Below are positions 8,647 through 17,393 of a stretch of 64,000 nt of DNA, piece by piece. The translations under genes and the position numbers were made by a program. The notes below the pieces were generated by a model, which searched no databases, had not been told where the DNA came from, and saw only the letters and a list, made by a program, of their open reading frames with translations. Source of the DNA: Gammaproteobacteria bacterium (lineage in GTDB: Bacteria; Pseudomonadota; Gammaproteobacteria; Pseudomonadales; Pseudohongiellaceae); contig JAWKZW010000001.1 in NCBI GenBank assembly GCA_041395725.1, forward strand, positions 1,736,001-1,800,000. The letters are read 5' to 3'. The number at the start of each line of letters is the position of its first letter. Within the stretch, counting starts at the first letter, position 1.

Positions 8647-9519
8647 ATGATTTTCAGAATTCCGTCTACATTGACAGGGGGGCGAGGCCCCAAAGCCAGG
8701 CTGGTCAAAGGTCGCCAATTCGGACTGCGACAGCCAGGTAAGAAACTATTCCTGCTCGCTCTGGTTGCCTGGCTGACAGGCGCTACCCACCTGTATGCCA
8801 GTGTTATTGGCGAGGCGGCAGTCGTGGAGGCCATGAATCAGTCCGGCAGGCTGGCAACCGATATCGCCAGAGACCCCCGCAGCAGACCGGAAAAGGTAAT
8901 ACCTTTACTCAATCTGGAGCCGGGTGACCGGGCCCTGGACATCTTCGCCGGCGGCGGTTACTACAGTGAGCTGCTGGCCCGCGTACTGGGTCCCGAAGGC
9001 GAGGCGGTTCTGCACAACAACATGGGGTTTGAAGCCTGGGGTGTGAATGAGCTGACTGACCGGTTCTACCGTCGGAATCCTGGTAATGTGAAGCGTCACA
9101 CGACCAACGGGATCAATCTGGATCTGGCCCCGGAATCGCTGGATGCCGCCCTGATAGTCATGGCTCTGCACGATCTCTATGTTGTCCCCAAGCGATATAA
9201 TGGACAGGAATATGTCCCGGTGGGCGAACCCATGGATGCCGGTAATTTTCTGGAGCAGGTGTTTCTCTCGCTCAAACCGGGGGGGCGTTTCGTGGTGGTG
9301 GACCATGCCGGCGAACCCGGCATGGCCCCGGACCAGGTTGCGGACCTGCACCGGATGGAGGAAGGATTTGCCAGGCGGGAAGTGGAATCCCGTGGCTTTC
9401 GCTTCGTTACCTCGTCCACTGCGTTGCACAATCCTGACGATGATCGTCGGCGCATTGTTTTCGATGAGGACCTGCGCGGACAGACTGACCGCTTCGTGCT
9501 GGTTTTCGAAAAGCCCTGA
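8647..9519 (+). CDS. Exported class I SAM-dependent methyltransferase-like protein
   Basis: About 290 residues from ATG 8647, chosen because GAGAGG lies about 7 bases upstream; the frame is open back to 8506. Residues about 33-52 (KKLFLLALVAWLTGATHLYASV) form a signal peptide or anchor. A Rossmann methyltransferase domain follows, with motif I as LDIFAGGGYYSELLARVLG, a post-motif region DAALIVMALHDLY, and LSLKPGGRFVVVDHAG typical of class I enzymes. The target is unknown. Export of a SAM-dependent enzyme is odd because SAM is cytoplasmic. Proteins of this arrangement recur in proteobacteria, so it may be anchored facing inwards or serve another role. Confidence 0.75.
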   Translation: MIFRIPSTLTGGRGPKARLVKGRQFGLRQPGKKLFLLALVAWLTGATHLYASVIGEAAVVEAMNQSGRLATDIARDPRSRPEKVIPLLNLEPGDRALDIFAGGGYYSELLARVLGPEGEAVLHNNMGFEAWGVNELTDRFYRRNPGNVKRHTTNGINLDLAPESLDAALIVMALHDLYVVPKRYNGQEYVPVGEPMDAGNFLEQVFLSLKPGGRFVVVDHAGEPGMAPDQVADLHRMEEGFARREVESRGFRFVTSSTALHNPDDDRRRIVFDEDLRGQTDRFVLVFEKP

Positions 9520-9669
9520 GTTCACAGGCGGGCAGACTCTTAACAATCATCGCTAAGAATGCCAGGTGGCCCTAATAGACAGTGATTGTCCGCCAGTTCT
9601 CGAGGCAATTTAAGCAACCTATGATTAATGGTCAGAGTAAATCAGAGATTCCTGGCATGGAGCGGACCA

Positions 9670-10212
9670 ATGAGCCGACTGAAAGAACTCGATAGAGCAG
9701 CACTGTCCCGGCAGCAGGAAGCAATCTATCAGGATATTCTGAAGTCTCGTAACGGGCGCATCGAAGGCCCGTTCAAGGCCTGGCTGCATGCACCGGAATT
9801 TGCCGATCGGGCCCAGAAGCTGGGCGCCTTCTGTCGCTATGACACGAGTCTTCCACCCCGTCTCTCAGAGTTGGCGATTCTGGTTACCGCGCGCTGGTGG
9901 CAGGCTGACGTGGAATGGCGTATTCATGAGCCAATCGCGCGAGAGGCGGGATTATCCGCAGAGCTTATCGCTTCTCTGCAGGCAGACCGGCGTCCGGTGT
10001 TTGAGCATGACGATGAGGCCGTCGTGTATGACTTCGCCAGGGAACTGTTTGACCTCCGGCGAGTCAGTGCTGCCACCTATAAGCGGGCTGTGGAGCAGTT
10101 TGGAGAAGTGGCTGTCGTCGAACTGGTCGGGGTACTTGGTTATTATGCACTGGTTGCGATGACTCTCAACGTATTCGAGGTGGAAGCGCCTTCAAGCGAT
10201 GGAGCAGGGTGA
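9670..10212 (+). CDS. Carboxymuconolactone decarboxylase-family protein
   Basis: 180 residues from ATG 9670, preferred over upstream 9628 because GGAG lies 7 bases before it. The sequence LSELAILVTARWWQADVEWRIHEPIAREAGL is typical of the CMD/AhpD-like all-helical fold. No C-x-x-C peroxidatic motif is present, so it is not an AhpD peroxidase. The family includes gamma-carboxymuconolactone decarboxylase, but most members like this one have unknown substrates. Its stop lies 4 bases before the preferred start of the next gene, so the two are probably co-translated. Confidence 0.8.
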   Translation: MSRLKELDRAALSRQQEAIYQDILKSRNGRIEGPFKAWLHAPEFADRAQKLGAFCRYDTSLPPRLSELAILVTARWWQADVEWRIHEPIAREAGLSAELIASLQADRRPVFEHDDEAVVYDFARELFDLRRVSAATYKRAVEQFGEVAVVELVGVLGYYALVAMTLNVFEVEAPSSDGAG

Positions 10213-10216
10213 TTCC

Positions 10217-11173
10217 ATGAGTCAGCACCAGTCTGATCCGCCGGCTGTTTTTGTTGCCGCCCACGATGCTGAAGCGTACCGGGATCTTATAACCGCTGAG
10301 CTTGGCGGGGCGGTGCCTGTCGACATTGCCTGTTCCAGATCCGCAGTGACAGCCGGCTACCAGGGGCAGCCGATAATCCTCGGCTCCCCGGACTACCTGA
10401 CCGACCTGCTGGAGACCCGGCCCCCGGTCCAATGGGTACAGTCCACCTGGGCGGGGGTTGCGCCGTTGCTGAAATTGAATTTCAGGGATTACCAGCTGAC
10501 CGGCGTTAAAGGTATTTTCGGGCCCCAGATGGCGGAATATGTGTTTTCCTATCTGCTTGCCCATGAAATCGGGATAGCGAGGCGATTCAGGGAACAACAG
10601 GCCCATCATTGGGATGACGTTGAGAGCGGCTCGTTGCGCGGCAAGGTGCTGGGTATCATGGGTACTGGTTCGATTGGTCGGTACCTGGCAAAAACCGCTC
10701 TGGCATTCGCCATGGTGCCCATTGGTTTCAACACGCGGGGTGCGTCGGTCGAACCCTTTGATGAAGTCTACTGCAGGCGATCTATCCAGCCCTTTCTGGC
10801 GCGATGTGATCACCTGGTGTCCATCCTGCCCGATACGCCCGCGACCAACAACCTGCTTGATGCCGAGGCCTTTGCTCGAATGAAAGACACTGCAGTATTG
10901 ATTAACGCCGGGCGCGGCAACCTGATCGATGAGAAGGCTTTATGCCGGGCGCTTGCGGAGCAGCAACTGGCCGGTGCCGTACTGGATGTGTTCAGGCAGG
11001 AACCTTTACCACCCGACAGCCCGCTATGGGATACCCCTGAACTGAAAATTACCGGGCATATTGCCGCGGTCAGTCAGCCCCGGGATATTGTCCGCTTGTT
11101 TGCTGAAAACTATCGCCTTTTCAACGCTGGCAATGAGCTGCGGTACCTGGTGGATTTTGCCCGGGGGTATTGA
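10217..11173 (+). CDS. D-isomer-specific 2-hydroxyacid dehydrogenase, NAD(P)-dependent
   Basis: About 318 residues; ATG 10217 has AGGGTG upstream, while an in-frame ATG at 10199 inside the previous gene is the alternative. The NAD-binding Rossmann motif is GIMGTGSIGRYLAKT, and the catalytic residues can be placed in INAGRGNLID (Arg), VFRQEPLP (Glu) and KITGHIAA (His). This family interconverts 2-keto acids and D-2-hydroxyacids (glyoxylate/hydroxypyruvate, phosphoglycerate and others). The short N-terminal substrate domain is closest to the glyoxylate/hydroxypyruvate reductase A type. Co-transcription with the preceding CMD-family gene is likely. Confidence 0.87.
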   Translation: MSQHQSDPPAVFVAAHDAEAYRDLITAELGGAVPVDIACSRSAVTAGYQGQPIILGSPDYLTDLLETRPPVQWVQSTWAGVAPLLKLNFRDYQLTGVKGIFGPQMAEYVFSYLLAHEIGIARRFREQQAHHWDDVESGSLRGKVLGIMGTGSIGRYLAKTALAFAMVPIGFNTRGASVEPFDEVYCRRSIQPFLARCDHLVSILPDTPATNNLLDAEAFARMKDTAVLINAGRGNLIDEKALCRALAEQQLAGAVLDVFRQEPLPPDSPLWDTPELKITGHIAAVSQPRDIVRLFAENYRLFNAGNELRYLVDFARGY

Positions 11174-11238
11174 GATGTCATCACTGGCCAGATAAAGGAA
11201 CTGTGTTATAGTGAAACCGGTCGATAAAGGAATTTAGT

Positions 11239-11565
11239 GTGAGCGCAGACTCAGTCCTTCCCTGCAGGGCTCTCAGAAAAGGAGCAGTACCGGGCGTATT
11301 ACTTCCTTGCCTTGTTTTATTTCTCAGTTTCAGTGCGGTTGCGGACACCGCACTGGTGGGCGATGACCGCCAGTCTGGTTACCAGTATTGCGTTGAATTA
11401 CTGGATGATGTCGATTCACCGGAACCCGGTCTGCCAGGTATACCCGCTACCGATACCGTCCTGTCTTTGTCGGCTGCCATTGTCTATTATCATCCTGCCG
11501 GCGTCATCCGGTCCTGCCGATGGCTGCCTCAGCATAGCCGCGCCCCTCCAGTTACCCCCGCCTGA
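11239..11565 (+). CDS. Hypothetical small protein with possible signal peptide
   Basis: 108 residues from GTG 11239, with AAAGGA upstream at good spacing. Residues about 15-36 (GAVPGVLLPCLVLFLSFSAVA) look like a signal peptide with cleavage near AVADT. The rest has no recognised domain and includes four cysteines. It could be spurious: an overlapping frame is also open, and there is no homology that I recognise. Confidence 0.35.
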   Translation: MSADSVLPCRALRKGAVPGVLLPCLVLFLSFSAVADTALVGDDRQSGYQYCVELLDDVDSPEPGLPGIPATDTVLSLSAAIVYYHPAGVIRSCRWLPQHSRAPPVTPA

Positions 11566-11672
11566 TCACTGTTTGCCTGAGCTCCACAATCAGGAGCCAC
11601 AGTAAAGTGTCAAATCAATCAATTGAAGAATGCGGTGGGCCTTTCAGGTTCAAGTTTCTGGAGTATTTATTT

Positions 11673-12251
11673 ATGCAAAATCTACACCTTTACACAGCAT
11701 TGGAAGTCGATGAACTAGCCTGGCCGGATGATTCTGCCAGCTGCAACCTGGATTCACCGGCATCGAAATTCATGGTCGACTTCAGGCAGATCAAGCCAAT
11801 AGTCTATGATGCAACGACTTCCGCCGACGAGCTGAAATCTTTCATGCTCCATTCGCATATCCAGCCGATATCGGTTCTCGACTCACAATCTCACTTTGCA
11901 GGGATTGTGAGCCTGGGAGAACTCAGCGACCAGGCATTGATCAGAAAGCAGGCCGAGGGTTTCTTCCGAAAGGAAATCAAGGTAAGCGATGTCATGATTA
12001 GACGCAGGGACCTGCCGGCCTTTGATGCGGAGGAGATTCAGAGAGCGACCATTGGTGACGTGGTTTCCGCAATCAAGAAATCCGGCTGCCGCTTTGCCCT
12101 GGTACTGGACCGGCAGACTCATCAGATACAGGGGATTTTTTCGGCCGATGAGTTGTCTGAAAGGCTGCAACGCCCGATAGAGATACGGGATGAGTCGAGC
12201 TTTTACCGGGTTTTCGCCCCGGTCTCGCCCTACAGCCAACGCATCAGATAA
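11673..12251 (+). CDS. CBS-domain protein
   Basis: About 192 residues from ATG 11673 (GGAG 9 bases upstream); the frame continues back to GTG 11607 with its own AGGAG, so the start is not certain. Two CBS-type modules can be seen: about residues 40-95 (KPIVYDATTSADELKSFM, QPISVLDSQSHFAGIVSLGEL) and about 105-170 (KVSDVMIRRRDLPAF, FALVLDRQTHQIQGIFSADEL). Paired CBS domains bind adenine nucleotides and regulate attached or partner proteins. No catalytic domain is attached, so it is probably a stand-alone cytoplasmic sensor. Confidence 0.8.
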   Translation: MQNLHLYTALEVDELAWPDDSASCNLDSPASKFMVDFRQIKPIVYDATTSADELKSFMLHSHIQPISVLDSQSHFAGIVSLGELSDQALIRKQAEGFFRKEIKVSDVMIRRRDLPAFDAEEIQRATIGDVVSAIKKSGCRFALVLDRQTHQIQGIFSADELSERLQRPIEIRDESSFYRVFAPVSPYSQRIR

Positions 12252-12296
12252 ACAGGAGGTAAACGGGATAGGGGCCGTTCCGCTGATCGCTCCCGC

Positions 12297-13454
12297 TCAG
12301 AAATTGATTCGGGTAGTCAATTGCAGGCGGTGCAGATTTCCGTCTTCACCGCTCAGCAGGCTGCGCCAGCCATAGAGGTATTCGACCCCGAGGGAAATCC
12401 TCTGATTGGGTGCCCAGATCAGGTTGGCATGGGCGGAACGGCTTTCCCGGGTCAGTCTGTTGCTGGTTGTTCTGTGAGGATCGGTCACGGACAGACTCAA
12501 GGCGAATGACGAGCGCCAGCGGGGAGACCAGAAATGCTGCCAGGCTATCAGGCCGCTATAGGTGGTCGCCAGCGCAACCTGCCCTTCCGCTGTAACGGTA
12601 GCATCGGCGTAGGTCGACAGGGTTGAATAGCGCGCCAGGGCATTGCCGTAATTAAACATGAAGCGCAGGTTATCCAGTGCACCGGTTTCGATTCTTCCGG
12701 CCAGGCTGAATGCTGTACCCAGATCGCCGTCACTGCGGGCGGCCGTGCCTGTGGGGCTGGTGGTAGTGATTTCCCGCGCCAGCATGCTCAGCGACAGATT
12801 GCCCCATTCACCCGTTTGATCCAGTCGTGCTACCACGTCCGGTGGTCGGCGGTCGCCGCTACTGACTATGTTGTCCGTGCCGGCGAAATGCAGTCGGTTC
12901 AGGGAATCCTCCAGTGCCAGGCTGAGCAGCACGGTACCACCGAGCGGCTGCTGCCAGCGTACCAGCCGGTGCCGGGTTACGACATTACCGACCGCGATAC
13001 CACTGTCGAGATCAGCCAGCGCCGAGGTGTTGGAGAAAGTCGTGTAGGTGTGTCCCGCCAGCAGGGGACCCAGCATCAGGTAAGCATGACGTAAACGGGG
13101 ATCATGACCGTCGGCCCGGTCACCATCGAGATCGGCTTCCACCAGTGCCTCCAGATCACCCAGGGGTGTCTCCTGAACCGCTCGCACCCAGATCCGGGAT
13201 TCCCGCGCGTGGGCATTCATCCGGTGTCGGATCAGGCCGGGTTCGCCGGCAACAGGGATATCCGGGGCCCAGAGTTCACTGTCACCGGCGCGGTCCCTTG
13301 CGGCAGAGATATCACCTGCCAGCAGGTGTAATCTGGCGAATCCGCCGGTACTCAGAGCGGGAAACTCTGCTCCTGCTGCAGTCCCCGGCCCGACACTCTG
13401 GCTCAGCAGGGCAGCAATCACCAGGCCCGAGCGCAACGCGGCTGCCCGTGTCAC
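12297..13454 (-). CDS. DcaP-like outer-membrane porin
   Basis: 385 residues with a signal peptide ending TAAGAEF and a beta-barrel pattern of alternating hydrophobic residues up to a terminal RINF, the C-terminal Phe of outer-membrane proteins. RESRIWVRAVQETPLGDLEALVEAD and YLMLGPLLAGHTYTTFSN are typical of the DcaP/trimeric porin-like family, which takes up dicarboxylates and related anions. Its start overlaps the stop of the haem lipoprotein gene by 4 bases (ATGA), so the two are translationally coupled. Confidence 0.8.
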   Translation of the reverse strand: MTRAAALRSGLVIAALLSQSVGPGTAAGAEFPALSTGGFARLHLLAGDISAARDRAGDSELWAPDIPVAGEPGLIRHRMNAHARESRIWVRAVQETPLGDLEALVEADLDGDRADGHDPRLRHAYLMLGPLLAGHTYTTFSNTSALADLDSGIAVGNVVTRHRLVRWQQPLGGTVLLSLALEDSLNRLHFAGTDNIVSSGDRRPPDVVARLDQTGEWGNLSLSMLAREITTTSPTGTAARSDGDLGTAFSLAGRIETGALDNLRFMFNYGNALARYSTLSTYADATVTAEGQVALATTYSGLIAWQHFWSPRWRSSFALSLSVTDPHRTTSNRLTRESRSAHANLIWAPNQRISLGVEYLYGWRSLLSGEDGNLHRLQLTTRINF

Positions 13455-13963
13455 CGGCCAATTCCTCTCGGCTGGCGGTACAGAATATGGCAGTCATTGC
13501 AGGTGGTGTTGATGCGGGACAGGATAATTTCCATCTGCCCCGGCGTCAGCTGTCCGCCCTCGGCCTGGGTTGCCAGGGAGTCCGCCTGCTCCACAAGCCG
13601 AGCGGCAAGGTCAGCAAACCGGGAGGTATCGTTTTCCGACAGCGGCAGAGACGTCGCCAGCCCCCCCACGCCGATCGCACCCTGCTGCAGGCTGCGCGCA
13701 GACTCGCCGATACGCCTGATCTGCTGTTCCCGTTCCCTCGCCAGGACAGTCTCTGTGCGATGCAGATCGAACAGCAGTGCATTGAGGCGGGCGCTGTCCA
13801 CCATCAACTGCTCGCTCATCACGGCGTGCAGACCGGCTGTTTCAGCCCCGTCGCCTGTTTCGGAGATTTCAGGTGGGCGGGACGAAACCTCGCCGGCGCA
13901 GGCACCGAGCAGCACGGTCAACAGACACACTGCGGTTGGAAAGAATCGCTGTGGATTGAACAT
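13451..13963 (-). CDS. Lipoprotein with cytochrome c'-like C-terminal haem motif
   Basis: About 170 residues from ATG 13963; the longer frame to 14107 lacks a signal sequence at its own start. The lipobox LLGAC is at about residues 18-22, so the mature protein is probably a periplasm-facing lipoprotein. It is mostly helical and ends with LSRINTTCNDCHILYR, a CxxCH haem c site close to the C-terminus, as in cytochrome c' and c556. A typical family member has four helices, consistent with this length. It is coupled by a 4-base overlap to the DcaP-like porin; why an electron carrier and a porin would be paired is not evident. Confidence 0.7.
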   Translation of the reverse strand: MFNPQRFFPTAVCLLTVLLGACAGEVSSRPPEISETGDGAETAGLHAVMSEQLMVDSARLNALLFDLHRTETVLAREREQQIRRIGESARSLQQGAIGVGGLATSLPLSENDTSRFADLAARLVEQADSLATQAEGGQLTPGQMEIILSRINTTCNDCHILYRQPRGIGR

Positions 13964-14214
13964 GGTCCTGATACTCAAGCTGAACAAGGGCAATGCTAAC
14001 ACTGCGACGCTGCCTCTGTTAAAGAAGAAACCGCCCTGCCTGCAGGGATGCCGGTCAGAGTTTGCTTCGCCGGGGTCTTGGTGGCACCGTATTGCGTCAA
14101 TTGCCAATAAACACTAAGGTCTGGTGGGACAGTTACTGGAACCCCGGTGGAGTGACGAGGTGATGTTTGTTAACAGGAACAACTGGCAAGAATAGATTTC
14201 AAAACCGCTGATCA

Positions 14215-14304
14215 CTTGTCTGGCCGACGCATGCCGGCGGCTAGGCGCCTCGTCAGTGACCTCGCCTGAAAGCCAGAGCGATTCCTTAATTAATCAGAGG
14301 TTCC
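14215..14304 (+). mobile_element. Truncated MITE copy (right ~90 bp)
   Basis: These bases match the right third of the complete element at 45537-45799 almost exactly, from GGCCGACGCATGCCGGCGG through GCCTGAAAGCCAGAGCG to the terminal repeat ending GGTTCC at 14304. The left part is missing, and the sequence beyond is unrelated. Confidence 0.8.
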
Positions 14305-14515
14305 CTGAACCCGCTACCGAAAACGGTAACTGGGCTTCTGTCGGTCACGTGCCCAATACCCGCACCGGTGAGGCCACGCTCAATCCCATCACCGGCGACT
14401 GGTTTACGCAACCGATCGTTCCGGAGAGTCCTGTCTGGATCAGGCGGAGGCAAAGTTTACCGGTACGCGAGAGACACCAGTTCCCTGAACAACTGCGACC
14501 CTCGTTTAAAGTTAA

Positions 14516-14533
14516 GGAGCCTCTGATTAATTA
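14516..14533 (+). repeat. Solo terminal-repeat end related to the MITE
   Basis: GGAGCCTCTGATTAATTA reproduces the left end of the complete element at 45.5 kb with one mismatch. It follows TTAA, a permitted YTAR target. The sequence to its right is not that of the complete element. Confidence 0.55.
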
Positions 14534-15219
14534 CTGCAATGCGCCGACCTTCAGATGAGTCCGCCCATTCATCATCAGGTGAGCTTGACGCCAGCAGAGG
14601 CCGGGTTAGGCTCAATGGCATTTTTCTTGTTTCTCACCGAGCGGCTGCAGAATTGACGCAGCATCACCCCGGGCGGCGGGTCGCCCTCGCAACGGGGGTC
14701 TTCTACGGTGATTCCCCGAGGTGTCAAAAAATTCAGACAGGGGGTCAGCGCAGAAACCATTGACTGGGGTGGGCGAACAGATTGAAAGCTGCGAATTCTG
14801 GCTGATTCATGGATCCGGGGACCAATTCGGGTCAAATTCAAGTGAGTCTGCAGTCTATTTCGCGGATTTTGACCCGTGTCTACCAATTTATACCTGCAAT
14901 TAACAACTAATTAGCCTAAAATAGACCCCAGTTATCCTTTGCAGATTGCTGGATCATTGTTGTTTCCGCCATTGTTGTTACTTGGGAACCTGCACCGCTG
15001 AAGGCCCGAACCGGGGTGAATGCAAGTGGGAGTCTCGAGCATTTCGCTGGTCTTGCACATGTTTTGAACCGGTATGCACGTCGGTATGAGTTAGATCATA
15101 GTGTTGTGAGTGCAAAGATAATGCGTGAGTCGTGTGGATTCACGTATTCCCAGCTCGGATTGGTGAAGCCGAGACTGAGGAATTTCAACTTTTTCACCAT
15201 TAGTTATATAGAAGGTCAT

Positions 15220-15426
15220 ATGAGTAAAGGCACAGTTAAATGGTTTAACGCGGACAAAGGTTTTGGTTTTATTACACCCGAAGACGGTGGCAAGGATCTC
15301 TTTGTACATTTTTCTGAAATCAAAAGTGATGGCGGATACGCAACACTGAACGATGGTCAGGCTGTAGAGTTTGAAGTTGGGCAAGGCCAGAAAGGCCCTT
15401 GCGCGACTAATGTCATACCCGGCTAA
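15220..15426 (+). CDS. Cold-shock protein, CspA family
   Basis: 68 residues, the usual length. The start ATG 15220 is preceded by GAAGG; the same frame is open back to 15016 but that extension has no family similarity. It carries both RNA-binding motifs of the five-stranded OB-fold: KGFGFI (RNP1) and LFVHF (RNP2). It binds single-stranded RNA and acts as an RNA chaperone, in cold or in general growth. A strong terminator follows. Which Csp paralogue it is cannot be told. Confidence 0.95.
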   Translation: MSKGTVKWFNADKGFGFITPEDGGKDLFVHFSEIKSDGGYATLNDGQAVEFEVGQGQKGPCATNVIPG

Positions 15427-15451
15427 TCCGGCCAGTCATTAGTTGAATGAG

Positions 15452-15484
15452 ACGGCGTCCGCTTTGCGGGCGCCGTTTTTTTTT
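15452..15484 (+). terminator. Rho-independent terminator of the cold-shock gene
   Basis: An 11-base stem, ACGGCGTCCGC paired with GCGGGCGCCGT (one G-U), encloses a TTT loop and is followed directly by a run of nine T. It starts 25 bases after the Csp stop codon. Confidence 0.93.
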
Positions 15485-15743
15485 GTCTGCAGCATTTTCC
15501 CCCGAGTCAATGAGAGAGTGGCCGACAAATAAATCAGTCCCGGAAAAGTTGTGAAGGGCTGATGACCTAAGCGGCAAAGCAGTAGGCGATAAGGAAGTCA
15601 GTATTAAATAAGCACAATAAAAAAGCACATCAGAAAAGAACAATAGAAAAGTAGAAAAGTGACAGCCATAGAAGTAAATTAACAGGCTGTTTGAAAGCAG
15701 TTAGAGTCACAATCACTGGGAAACCAGGAAAAGGGGTATAAAA
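15485..15743. other. Intergenic region upstream of esterase gene
   Basis: About 260 bases, A-rich with several AAAAG/GAAAAG runs between 15600 and 15740. Nothing was recognised beyond a probable promoter for the next gene. Confidence 0.3.
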
Positions 15744-16829
15744 ATGAAGAGTAATGGCCGTTTACTACCCTCAGTCAAGCCCGTAACGATTTATACGAGG
15801 GCATGGCGGCTTATCGGATTGTTCATTGTCACGTTAGCGCTGCCCACTGTTGCGGGCCAGGCACCCGAGCCGCGGGAAATTCCGTCGCGTACTCTGCCGG
15901 TACCGAGTACGGTGAGTCCGCAAATGCAACAGCTTCTTTCGGCCCCTGCTCCCGACGGATGGGATTCCCCACCACGCACCCGTGAAGCGTGGCTGCCAAT
16001 TGCAGCTCGAATGGACGAGGCGCCCAGTGGCGCCCAGGCTCTCCTCGAACGCTTCCGGGTCACAGCAGAACCGATGGTCGTAAATGGTGTAAACGCCTTT
16101 ATGCTGACGCCCGAAGACATGCCCGAGGCCAACCGTGACAGACTGCTCATGCATATTCATGGGGGCTGCTACATGATGTTTGGCGGTGAGGCCGCGATGG
16201 CTGAAGGTATCAGGATGGCCGGCTATGGCAGGTTCAGAGTACTCTCAATCGATTACCGTCGACCACCCACCTACCTGTACCCGGCGGCGCTGGACGACGC
16301 TGTGGCGGCCTGGCAGGGCCTGTTGGAAATGGCCGATCCTGACAGGATGGGCATCTTTGGTGCCTCCGCCGGTGGTGCTCTGACACTTTCGACTGTGCTT
16401 CGTCTGAAGGCGGAGGGACTGCCATTGCCAGCCGCCATAGGCCCCGGTACGCCGATGTCCGATTTGACGAAAAGCAGCGACTCTTTCTCTACCAACCGCC
16501 TGGTCGATAACGTGTTGTTCGGAACGGAAGGGCGATGCCAGGCGATGGCCGAGGTTTATGCCGGCGGACACGACCTGAGTGACCCGATGCTGTCGCCAGT
16601 TTATGGAGACATGAGTGGTTTTCCGCCCACCATACTGACTACCGGAACACGTGACCTGCTGTTGAGCGATACCGTTCGCGTTCATCGCAAACTGAGGCGC
16701 GCGGGAGTGATTGCGGATCTGCACGTCTATGAAGCCCAGGCCCATGCCTACTACCTGCGTGACATTCCCGAGGCGCAGGAGGTGTTTGAAGAGATGGCCC
16801 TGTTTTTTGACAGACATCTGGCGCGCTGA
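15744..16829 (+). CDS. Exported alpha/beta hydrolase of the hormone-sensitive-lipase-like esterase family
   Basis: 361 residues with a late signal peptide (hydrophobic residues about 20-38, ending VAGQ). The oxyanion-hole motif HGG is present as IHGGCYMMFGG, and the nucleophile elbow is GASAGGA (Ser). The Asp and His are probably in GTRDLLLSD and AQAHAYYL. It would hydrolyse carboxyl esters or lactones in the periplasm or outside. AAAAGGGG upstream supports ATG 15744. It is followed after 135 bases by a small membrane protein on the same strand. Confidence 0.87.
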   Translation: MKSNGRLLPSVKPVTIYTRAWRLIGLFIVTLALPTVAGQAPEPREIPSRTLPVPSTVSPQMQQLLSAPAPDGWDSPPRTREAWLPIAARMDEAPSGAQALLERFRVTAEPMVVNGVNAFMLTPEDMPEANRDRLLMHIHGGCYMMFGGEAAMAEGIRMAGYGRFRVLSIDYRRPPTYLYPAALDDAVAAWQGLLEMADPDRMGIFGASAGGALTLSTVLRLKAEGLPLPAAIGPGTPMSDLTKSSDSFSTNRLVDNVLFGTEGRCQAMAEVYAGGHDLSDPMLSPVYGDMSGFPPTILTTGTRDLLLSDTVRVHRKLRRAGVIADLHVYEAQAHAYYLRDIPEAQEVFEEMALFFDRHLAR

Positions 16830-16964
16830 TTTCAGTCTGGAAGCTCTGCCCGATAATCAGCCAGACCGCCTCGATGGCAGTGAGGAAGCTGGTGTCATTC
16901 TGCAGACCGTTGCCCCGGGGGTTGCTGACCATCCCGCTGGCTTAAGGGAAGGATTCAATACACC

Positions 16965-17375
16965 ATGTTTGAAAAGTTGCGTAACAATCTTGCCAGGCGC
17001 CCATGGTGGATGAACGGGCTTATGCTGTTCTGTGCCTACATGACATTTATCTATGTGCCCTGGGATATGTTATCCAAGCCGGTTGCGGAGGCACAGGAAG
17101 TCTGGTTCGGCATACTGCTGTTGAGCTGGGCGGCCAAAGCCACCGAGCCTCTTCATTTTCTGATCTATGCTGCCGGCACTGCCGGGTTCTGGCAGATGAA
17201 ACAATGGATGCATCCCTGGGCCAGCCTGTACACGGGGCAGGTCGCGGTGGGGATGCTGGTCTGGAGCACACTGGATGAGCGCGGCGCGGGCCTGGTAGCC
17301 GGACTGCTGACGGCCCTGCCTTTCCTGGCCCTTGCGGTGGTACTGTGGCGGTCCAGAAGCCGCTGGACTGGTTAA
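16965..17375 (+). CDS. Small polytopic membrane protein of unknown function
   Basis: 136 residues with about four hydrophobic helices: about 18-36 (LMLFCAYMTFIYVPWDML), 47-62, 63-80 and 100-130. The amphipathic start carries basic residues (RNNLARRPWW). No catalytic motif was recognised. The esterase upstream and this gene may share a transcript; the universal stress gene converges 18 bases downstream. Confidence 0.7.
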   Translation: MFEKLRNNLARRPWWMNGLMLFCAYMTFIYVPWDMLSKPVAEAQEVWFGILLLSWAAKATEPLHFLIYAAGTAGFWQMKQWMHPWASLYTGQVAVGMLVWSTLDERGAGLVAGLLTALPFLALAVVLWRSRSRWTG

Positions 17376-17393
17376 CAGTCTGTTAACGCAAAG

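Larger units (their letters stand above)
13964..15219. other. Gene-free region with element remnants
   Basis: About 1.25 kb between the haem lipoprotein and the cold-shock gene. It holds the two MITE remnants and a 9-base inverted repeat CGGGTCAAA/TTTGACCCG (14828-14836 and 14868-14876). An ORF at 14256-14558 begins inside the MITE and has no support as a gene. The last 200 bases are A/T-richer, and probably carry the promoter and long leader of the cold-shock gene. Confidence 0.5.

Noticed and set aside
14256..14558. ORF of 100 codons beginning inside the MITE remnant
   Set aside because: Its first residues are MITE sequence (the same start occurs at 45751) and the rest has no family or ribosome site.
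15016..15219. N-terminal extension of the cold-shock protein
   Set aside because: Csp proteins are about 68 residues and begin MSKGTVKWF; the upstream codons have no similarity and are likely leader sequence.
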